Positions 56,370 to 64,000 of a stretch of DNA of 64,000 nt are shown one piece after another. The stretch is from Dipteris shenzhenensis. Its lineage: Eukaryota > Polypodiophyta > Polypodiopsida > Gleicheniales. Location: NCBI GenBank assembly GCA_047967505.1, contig CM106541.1, one strand, 5' to 3'. The notes beneath the pieces were generated by a model. It made no database searches. It worked only from the letters and a program-made list of their open reading frames with translations, and was not told the origin of the DNA. Position numbers and translations under genes: made by a program. Position 1 is the first letter of the stretch, and every line of letters begins with the position of its first letter.

Positions 56370-57110
56370 GCAATCCCAATGGATGGTTTTTGAACATATG
56401 TATGACATGTGGTGAAAATCGAGGAAAAATGTATCCCTAACCATGCAATTGGTATTCAATGGGAACAATAATTTTCAAGGGCCTTAAAAGTTGGTAAGAT
56501 TAAGGCTCATGTAGAGTAGAATATCTATCAGAGACTCATACATTCGAATGAGGCACCTCGATGCATGTTCTCTTGTACATGACAGTTGGTGAAAAATAAG
56601 GAAAAATGCATTCCTTACCATGAAAATGATTTTTTAATGGACATGATACTTTGCATGGGCTTTGAAATGGGTGAGATTAGTGCCCATGCCAAGTAATGTA
56701 CATAGTGGGGACATGCAACTTGAACGAGGCACCCCAATCCATGTTTTTCTACCCTCGTACTTGACACTTGGTGAAAAATAAGGAAAAATACATCCTCGGC
56801 CATGAAAATGTTATCCAATGGACAAGATACTTTTTATATACTTGAAGTGGGTGAGATTAAGTCCTATGAAAAGTAGTGTACATAGAGGGCACATGAACGT
56901 TTGAATAAGCCACCTTGATGCGTGATTTTCAAACCTTATGTAAAATAGTTGGTGAAAAACAAGAAAAGATGCATCCTGGTCATGCAAATGAGATCCAATG
57001 GGCACGATACTTCACACAAGCATTGAAGTGAGTGATATTAAGGCTCGTACAAAGTAGCATACCCAATAGAGAGCCTCATTTTTGAATGATGCATCACATG
57101 TGAGAGAAAA
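56370..57110 (-). repeat. same satellite, inverted half
   Basis: Four units in the opposite orientation: ggtgaaaa anchors lie at 56411, 56588, 56770 and 56951 (177-182 bp apart), and 'gaatgaggcacctcgatgca' is the inverse of the forward 'gaggtgcctcgtttgaatg' word. With the forward half it forms a long imperfect palindrome centred near 56350. Confidence 0.88.
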
Positions 57111-57176
57111 TGTGGCATATGATGTGGTAGCATGATGTGGACACCAGCATGATGACAAGCAAATGCTCCTCTAGAG

Positions 57177-57860
57177 TTGGTGCATGTTGACTTGTGTGGT
57201 AAGATGCCTACACCGGCCTTGGGGGGATCTTCCTATTTTTTATTGATTGTCTACAACTATAATAGGAAGATGTGGGTGTACTTTCTTCGCAAAAAGGCTC
57301 AAGCTTTTGGTAAATTGAAAGAATGGCTATAGCTTGTTGAAAATGAAATAGGGAGAAAAGTGAAGAAAATCAGATCGGATGGTGGTGGTGAGTTTGTTTC
57401 TATAGAGTTTGGAGATTTTTGCAAGAGCAAAGGGATCAAGCGACAAACAACGACACCACATATGCCTCAGCAAAATTTAGTTGTTGAATGTTGAATGCAG
57501 ACCACTGTGGAGATGGAGAGGTGTATGTTGAAAGGTGCTTGACTGCCAAACCACTTTTGGGATGAGGCTGTCAGTACTACAGCTTACATCCTTAATTGCT
57601 AGCTATACAAAGGCACTCAAAAATAAAACACCACAGGAGGTTTACAATAGGTAAGAAGCCATCTATCTCCCACTTCAAAACGTTTGGGTGTGAATGCTAT
57701 GCGCATGTACCAGACAAAGAGAGAAATAAGCTACAACCAAAAAGCACCAAATGTATCTTCTTAGGCTATCGTGATGAGAAGAAAGCCTATTAGTTGTATG
57801 ACTGAGAGGCAAAGAAGATCATAGCAAGCCGCGATGTGGTGTTCAAGGAGCAGCCACATG
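57177..57860 (+). pseudogene. integrase remnant of element F
   Basis: Codons give NRKMWVYFLRKKAQAFGKL, KKIRSDGGGEFVSIEFGDF (second catalytic Asp kept) and PQQNLVVEC (region of the catalytic Glu), then KPSISHFKTFGCECYAHVP in a shifted frame. The usual FIDD before NRK is changed to IVYN. Stops are numerous. Confidence 0.82.
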
Positions 57861-58079
57861 CAGTGGAGGTAGAGAAGAGCTCTTCCACTTTATCATCAAG
57901 CGAAGAGGTAATTCACTATGGACTTGTCCCAAGAGCTATAAAGGAGGAGGAAATATCAGATGATTAAGGTATAAGTCACCAACCCATTGTTACACCACTG
58001 AAAAAGCCATTGCCACGATGGGTAAGGCAGCTCTACGACCATGATAGCTAGATGCGTATGTTTGTTGAGCAGCATGTAG

Positions 58080-59197
58080 ATGGGACCAAGGCGGTCTCAA
58101 AAAATCAAGGAGCAAAGGAGGGCTTCTACTCACATAGTCAATATGGCCTTGATGGCTGAGATTATTACAGAAGTAAAGGAGCCTACAAGTTTGGAGGAAG
58201 CACTTGTAGATCGAGATTGGAAAAATACTATGCAAGTAGAATATGACAGCATCATGAAGAATGAAACTTGGGAGCTGGATAGATCAACCACCTAACAAAA
58301 AGGTTATTGGCACTAAGTGGGTTTGGAAGGTAAAGTACACGGCCAATGGGACTTTGGAAAAGTACAAAGCCAAATTGGTTGCACGAGGATTTTCATAGGT
58401 TGAAGGGTTTGATTTTCAGGAATCTTTCACTCTGACTACCAGAATGACCACTATTCACACAGTACTATCAGTGGCAGCTCCATAAAAAGTGGCCAATTTA
58501 TCAAATGGATGTTAAATCAGCATTCTTGAATGGTGACCTCAAGGAGGATGTGTACGTGGCTCAGCCACCTGGGTTTGAGGCCCTCCATTCTGAGAACAAG
58601 GTATGTAAGTTGAAGAAGGCTCTATACAGGCTGAAATAGGCCCCAAGAGCATGGTACCAACAACGGATAGACAAATTCTTTCATAAATTAAACTTCAAAA
58701 GATGTGCCTCAGATGCTAACTTGTATGTGTACAGGAAAGGTGAAAAATTTGCTATTATTGTTCTATATGTGGATGATCTCCTTATTACATGTGACTATGA
58801 AGACATGATCTGACAGACTAGAAAGGCATTGAGCACAGAGTTTGAGATGATAGACTTAGGCTTGATGCACTATTGTTTAGGGATTGAAGTCTGGCAAGAG
58901 CTAAGCAAGATCTTCATCTCTCAATAGAAATATGCAACGAAGATCTTGAAGGCATTTGGTATGTCCAAGTGCAAGGAGATAGCTACACCTATGGAGGTAA
59001 ATGCGAGGTTGTCTATGGAGGATGCCTCACCACCAGCAAACATCGGGAGGTATAGGAAGTTGATCACGACAGTCTCATCTATCTGTGCAACACCAAACCA
59101 GACATCAATTTTGTTGTTGGCATTTTGAGTAGGTTCTCTAATAAGCCTCGGGAGAATAATTAGAATGTAGGGATGCAGGTGCTGAGGTATGTGAAGG
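58080..59197 (+). pseudogene. reverse transcriptase remnant of element F
   Basis: Shows TKWVWKVKYTANGTLEKYKA, LVARGFS-stop-VEGFDFQESF, a frame-shifted [12 protein letters not shown] region (near 58505) and the active-site YVDDLL codons at 58766-58783. It continues as MKAFGMSKCKEIATPMEVNA (58946 on) before truncation. Several stops and shifts. Confidence 0.85.
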
Positions 59198-59835
59198 GTG
59201 GGGGTTTCCATTTTCCGAGCAAAAACCCCCGAGCGACGAGCGGACAAAAGGTGGGAGGGTCCAAATATATAGGCTCAAGTAATTTTTGGGGAGCAAGAAA
59301 ATCCAAATTATTTCAAGGAATATGTAAGTAAATATGAAATATTGATAAATACATATAGATATAAATATACCTTTATATAATATACATATATAATGTCTAA
59401 GTGGTGACTTATTTATGACTTTCAAAAATCCTTTCTTTTCCTTTCACCATTGGTTGGATCATGAAATTATTAGCAAATATCCTCTTTATAGTTCCTCAGC
59501 ATGACCTAAGAAAAATATATAATACCTTTTTAATAGACCCTCTAAGTGTATTTTGCCAGAGGAATATGGTTTGAAGAGCTTGCCCCAACCCTATTCCAAT
59601 GGCAGAATATCCTTGGAGAGCCTACACAGAAGGGGTCATAACTTTTGCTCCTTAGCTCAGATTGGGGAGTTGTAAAAGGGAAAAATGTTCAGAATCTCAT
59701 GATCTATGCAATGGTAGGCTTAAAATTACACTTTTTATAGTTAAAAAATAGAAAAATTAAAAATTTCAAGATGTATATGAGAGTTACAACTTCTCCCTAA
59801 TTCATATTATGGTAAGAAGGAGTTCAATACAGACC
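59198..59835. other. AT-rich non-coding DNA
   Basis: No gene seen. It begins at the truncation of element F with a G-run (ggtgggggtttcc). Confidence 0.5.
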
Positions 59836-59998
59836 ACATAGGGTGAAGGAGGGGAACGATAAGGGAGGGGGGCAGGGCGGGGCAAGGGGGGGGGAGTGGT
59901 AGCAAGGGTGCGGGGAGGGAGGGGGGGGAGGGGTGCGATGGTAGGGCGATGGGGGGGGGGGTTTGGAGGGGTTAGGGCTGGGGCAGGGGGCTGAAACC
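59836..59998 (+). repeat. G-run-rich tract (G-quadruplex candidate)
   Basis: About 160 bases contain more than ten runs of three or more G on the plus strand, several of 8-12 G. The Pro/Ser-rich open frame on the opposite strand is produced by this bias. Confidence 0.85.
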
Positions 59999-60086
59999 CT
60001 AAATGAAAATAAAAGGGGTGTCAAAAGATGATGGGCCTATATAAAACGTTTTTAAAAACCCTAACTCTCATTATTCAATGGTATAA

Positions 60087-60600
60087 GTGAAGAACACTGC
60101 TAGACCCATAGGACATCGCCTCCACCCTTCCTCCTTTAGCTCCACCACCTCCATGGAATTTGCGCACATGAACCTATCTGGGTCCGGTGGCACCTCATCA
60201 AACTCTCATGAGCCCTCCCCCAACTCTCATGAGCCCTCTCGTGAGCCCTCCCCAAAATCTCATCAGCCCTCCCCTACTCTCATGAGCCCTCCCTCGACTC
60301 TTTGAGCCTTCTCCTCTGTAGTCTCGTGAGTCCTCCCCCAAGTCCCATGAACCCACTCCCCAGTCCCTTGAGCCTTCTCCTCCTCCCAAGTCCCGTGAAC
60401 CCACTCTCCAGTCTTGTGAGCCCACTCCCAAGTCCCAAGAGCATGAGCCTTCCCCTCAGCCTCAGTCTTCCCCTCATCCTTCCCCTTAACCTTCCCCTCA
60501 ACCTTCCTCTCCCCATGAGAGGACTCCCTCGATTGAGAAAAATGTGTTTGAGAACCTCCCTAATATTGAGAGCCTTCCAGATAGAGGTCAACAGAGTGTA
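60087..60600 (+). repeat. minisatellite coding Ser/His/Glu/Pro repeats when read as protein
   Basis: Units of about 18-24 bp (tctcatgagccctccccc, later aagtcccgtgaacccactc) recur. The first part is open from ATG 60087 and would encode repeats such as SHEPSPNSHEPSREPSP before a stop at 60303; later units continue in shifted frames. The minus strand is open as Gly/Arg/Leu repeats. It may derive from a proline-rich protein gene or be non-coding; no start context or domain supports a gene. Confidence 0.55.
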
Positions 60601-61814
60601 AGAAAGAGCACGAATTCCCTCTCGCAATGATAGAGCATGTCATGGACATGGTACCTATGCCCACAAATAGGATAAAGCAGACGCTAAGGAAGCCCTATCC
60701 CAAAAAAGAACAAATATCAAGACATCCGTGAGAGGGGAATTTGGAGGATCAGCACAGAGAAGAGCAGCACAAGAAGTTCAAGGTAGAAAAACATCAACCT
60801 CAATACTTGTCATTTGGTAGATGTTAACAAGGGATATAGGCACTACACTAAGGCTAAAGAGTGCTCACTATTAAGTACATTTACACCTGAGATGTGAAGG
60901 GGTGTGTCTGTATGCATGGTAACTTCCTCAGGTATCTTTGATGGATGTATCTCTTTTTGATGGAGGTCATTGCATAATAAAAAAAAGCTATGGATGAATT
61001 TCAGCCTATGTATCTCTTTCTTCCTCATGAATGAATGTCCTTTCTTCTTCATCTTTGAGGGTATTTGTGCACTCTCAACACTTGGCGATCCTACAAATTC
61101 ATCTTTGGGCATCAGGCGAGATGTTTTAGAATGGACAAGGTGCAGAAGATTCATGGATGAAGGAATACAGTCAGAAATGAATTCCTGGCTTGCGGAATTT
61201 TGGCATTGGATTACGAAAGAGGAGGAATGCGATGAGACGAACCTACTGACCTTTCATGAGTGGCATTCTCTCGGTGGAGTTTTGCACCTGCTCATGCATG
61301 TGGGAGCCTTGAATGGCCACAAGACAGATTGGAGCGAGCCTCCAAAGAGCTGACGATCTGTGGGTTGCTATTCCAATGTGAAAGGGCTTGGAGTCGTTGG
61401 TGCATGGAGGCGAGTACGATGACAGGACATACTGCTAGTGGAGAGCAGATGCGAGCACTTGTATTCGGTATTCACTTCATTGCAACCTTTTGATTGATGG
61501 TGTAGTATTCTAATTTGAGAAAATGACATCCATCTCTGCTATGCGGAGTCCATTGTGAGGAGTATTCATCGACAATAATATTGCGGAGCCCTACAGAGCA
61601 GCATCATGTGTAGTGGATGTGGTCGAGTACAATGTGGATGTCACCAAGCTCACATGGATGATCGTGGAAATATAGTGGCCTATGTATAACGGAAGATGAT
61701 CTGGAGGAGGATATCTGCAATGGAGAGAATCATAGCGTATTTTGGTGTGGAGTTCCGTGGTGCTAATGCAGAGACTAGACCACAACGGTGATTTGATTGT
61801 AGAGATGCAGTGCA
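60601..61814. other. unassigned
   Basis: A 127-codon frame at 60970-61353 (with EFWHWITKEEECDETNLL and FHEWHSLGGVLHLLMHVG) and an overlapping frame at 61260-61493 have protein-like composition but match no family I recognise. The minus strand 61591-61959 is also open without motifs. This may be the 5' part (LTR or leader) of the gag element that follows. Confidence 0.35.
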
Positions 61815-62432
61815 GTGATTGGGTCGTGGTTGAATTGCGGTGAGACTGAGGAAGGAAGAGACCAAGAACTATTTGCGCAAGTTCTGTTACAGGAGTTTCG
61901 GAATTGGACAATAGAACAGGAGGACTTCGAGGCATATAGTCAGGTATTTCTGAGCACACACTTTCCTGAATTACCTTTGAACATTGTTGGAAAGATTAGG
62001 GAGGTAGTGCAGAAAGAACAAACAAAATAGGTCGCTCCTTTTGGCTTGAGGAATACAAGCAGTACGTTTAGGCAAATTTGGCTTAATCAGTATTTGTGGC
62101 CATTACTATAACATTGTACACCTGGGTCTTAGCAGTAGAATAATCTGATGACAAAACATGTGTATGATGTATGTCTACTGAAAAATATAGGGGTTTTTGG
62201 AACCTATTATACCAGACTACAGGCAAAATTAGAACAGGAAGGGAAACATAAGAACAAAGAACAATAGAGGTCCAGCAGTAGCAGTCAGGTGGATATCCTA
62301 GATTTAGGGTATCTGAGTGATCAGGAAGTACAGACTGAAGAAGTAGTCCCTAGTCATATAGTAGAAGATGTTGCTACTACATAGCAATTATAGGCGACAC
62401 CTGATGAGGAGGAGAGAAACAAAAACTGATTT
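61815..62432 (+). pseudogene. N-terminal extension of the gag remnant
   Basis: In the same frame as the gag text at 62433, an open part (61815-62030) reads ELFAQVLLQEFRNWTIEQED and FLSTHFPELPLNIVGKIREV. Further protein-like text with stops follows (YLWPLL, KHVYDVCLLKNIGVFGTYY). The shared frame suggests one original protein. No family is recognised for this part. Confidence 0.45.
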
Positions 62433-63768
62433 ATGGGACTGTTAGCATGGTCTCAAATTCAGAGACAGGCAAGTAGAAAACTAAAGTTTCAACCATTGTC
62501 TAAAAAACCAGCAGGAAGAAAGGTTGCAGCAACACAACAGCCAGGATCAATGGCACAACCCCCTAATCCAGCAAATCTCAAAGTCAAATTTGCAAACTTC
62601 AAGGGTGAGTCCAAAAAGGAAGACCCTGATGCCCATGTGGCTCAATTTAGCACAAAATGGGAAGCAAGTGGACTAGGAGAATTGTATGGAGATGATGTGA
62701 AAAAGTAGCAATTTGCTGCCACATTGGAGGGCAAGGTTATGAACTGGTTTATACAGTATGGTGCAGCCCATTTTGCTGACGCACAAGCATTACAAACAGC
62801 ATTTTTGGAAAGATTTAGAAGGTGGAAAACACCCAATGATATCTTGGAAAAGCTTAAGACAATGAAACAGAAGAGGCTACTTGTGGAAGATTATGCACAA
62901 CAGTTTTAGATTTGAATGGAAGACTTGCACCCAATGAAAGGCCAACTAATGAGATGCTGGGGGAATATTTCTGTAATGGGTTGAGGGAATCCCTGAGAAC
63001 TGTAGTAGCCAGTACAGATATTCCTGGAGGTGTAGGAGGATTTAATCAATTGATAGCGGTTGCCAGAAGAGCAGAGAAAAGGTTGGGAACTACTAAGAAG
63101 AAGAAGAAATATAGTAGAGATTCAGATTCAGAGTTAGAGTCAGATTCAGAGTCTGACTCAGGTTCAGATTTAGAAGATGACAGTTCAGATTCAGATTTTC
63201 AGATTCAGATTCTGATGATTCAAAAGATGAGGAAAGGAAATCTAGAAGCAAGAAGAAGAAAAGGAAAGAGAAGCAGAGAAGTAAAGCTAGGGCAAAGGAG
63301 GACAAAAATGGAAAGAGAAAGATAAAGAGTAAGTCTGAGAACTTAAACAAACAAATTGCTGCAACTCAGAAGAGTATGGGAATTTCAACATCTCAGAGGA
63401 AGGACAAACCATATTGTGATATATGCCAGAAGCAGGGGCACACAGATGCTACTTGTTAGTATAATCCTAACAACAGGGTAATCCCAAGACAGCAAGTGCC
63501 AAGGGCAAATGTACCAGCTGCAAATGCAGTAGAACCAGATAGAAATAGAGCAATGGAAGGTCCACCCAGAAGATTTCAGGGGAGAAATAACTGGGGACCA
63601 CTTAATCCTCAAGGAAATGGTAATCTAAATGGTGACTTATGCACATACTATGGAGGAATGAATCATAGGCAGGTTCCTAATTGCCCATTATGGTGCAAGC
63701 ACAGAGAGAAGAGAGGTATCCCTATTATTAGATATAACAATCAGAGACCACCTGCACAGGCACAATAG
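62433..63768 (+). pseudogene. retrotransposon gag (PF03732-like), broken
   Basis: Capsid-like text: VKFANFKGESKKEDPDAHVA, then LEGKVMNWFIQYGAAHFADA and LQTAFLERFRRW, which match the WF...F...A...F..RF pattern of plant retrotransposon Gag domains. A stop lies at 62706. After a stop at 62907 a -1 shift continues with MLGEYFCNGLRESLRTVV. An acidic SDSDSELESDSESDSGS repeat follows (63110-63200), then Lys/Arg-rich text, the knuckle CDICQKQGHTDATC (63416-63457) and a second, altered one, CTYYGGMNHRQVPNCPLWC (63640-63700). Confidence 0.78.
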
Positions 63769-64000
63769 AATAGGCCATCACAGGCTAATGTAGTCATTGT
63801 AGAGGAAGTCAGGCAAATTGATGAACTTGTGTTGCAGAAACAACAAGGGGACTATCTTAATGTGTTGCATGTTCAGTGTGATTGTTCTAATTGCATACAG
63901 GTGGAGGAGATCCTTGAAAAATCAGCATCAGTGCTGGTTATTACAAGATCAGGTGGAAAGTATGTGGTTGATCCTGTTATATCCCATAAGGAGATGAAAC

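Larger units (their letters stand above)
57170..59197 (+). mobile_element. Ty1/copia element F, decayed, different lineage
   Basis: Only integrase, reverse transcriptase and a little of RNase H remain, with many stops and shifts. It starts abruptly within integrase (VHVDLCGKMPTPA) and ends after QVLRYVKG, where unrelated AT-rich DNA begins. No LTRs, primer site or target duplication are visible. Residues differ much from A/B/C/E, so it is a separate lineage. Confidence 0.85.
61815..64000 (+). mobile_element. LTR retroelement with gag remnant (probably Ty3/gypsy), runs off the window
   Basis: A gag-type protein is encoded with stops and shifts up to the window end. It contains a capsid-like domain, an acidic Ser/Asp repeat, and two Cys/His knuckles, and the frame beyond (LEKSASVLVITRSGGKYVVD) could be the entrance to a protease. 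Pol lies outside the window, so assignment to Ty3/gypsy rests on the gag type alone. Confidence 0.7.

Noticed and set aside
55370-57110. CRISPR-like array of repeats
   Set aside because: Units are about 180 bp, contiguous without unique spacers and partly inverted; this is a eukaryotic satellite.
60280-60627. Gly/Arg/Leu-repeat minus-strand frame that could resemble an RNA-binding RGG protein
   Set aside because: It is the reverse strand of the minisatellite and reflects its period; no flanking domain.

Overview
The window looks like intergenic, transposon-rich nuclear DNA of a land plant. The evidence is one host gene with plant gene structure (a xyloglucan endotransglucosylase/hydrolase, XTH, of four exons with GT-AG introns), Ty1/copia elements primed by initiator tRNA-Met, plant L1-type LINEs, Tourist-like MITEs and many long (GA/CT)n microsatellites. 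The species cannot be named from the sequence. The reach of LTR elements and old repeats would fit a large genome such as a fern, lycophyte or gymnosperm, but that is inference.

Layout. 1-4.3 kb: repeat-rich non-coding DNA (two-copy tandem duplications, minisatellites, GA/TA microsatellites). 4.3-5.8 kb: the XTH gene on the minus strand, the only clear host gene. 6.4-6.75 kb: a Tourist-like MITE with TTA target duplications. 7.3-10.6 kb: a decayed plus-strand LINE. 10.6-21 kb: non-coding DNA with several tandem duplications, a second clear MITE (16.17-16.56 kb), a weaker MITE candidate and microsatellites. 21.2-22.1 kb: a broken, unrecognised coiled-coil reading frame. 22.1-31.65 kb: two old copies of one copia subfamily joined tail to tail (B plus, E minus), forming a multi-kilobase inverted repeat. 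32.45-37.94 kb: a nearly intact copia element A (plus) with 299-bp LTRs and GAAAC target duplications. 41.2-51.9 kb: a minus-strand LINE split in its reverse transcriptase ORF by copia element C (43.04-48.53 kb, minus), whose two 298-bp LTRs are identical. 52.0-53.7 kb: a decayed gag-like frame with an LTR-like sequence. 55.2-57.1 kb: a tRNA-Gly-like sequence and a satellite array of about 180-bp units that reverses orientation midway. 57.2-59.2 kb: a third, decayed copia lineage. 59.8-60.6 kb: a G-run tract and a Ser/His/Glu/Pro-coding minisatellite. 61.8-64.0 kb: a decayed gag of an LTR element (probably Ty3/gypsy) that runs off the window.

There is no host operon or pathway here. The functional relations are those of the retroelements: LTR promoter, tRNA primer site, Gag, protease, integrase, reverse transcriptase/RNase H and polypurine tract are all visible in A and C. 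Each has ORF breaks: one nonsense codon in A; one nonsense codon plus one 2-nt insertion in C. I did not find a convincing new biological system. The most unusual structures are the tail-to-tail copia palindrome, the orientation-switching satellite, and the UGA of element A exactly at the Gag/protease boundary.
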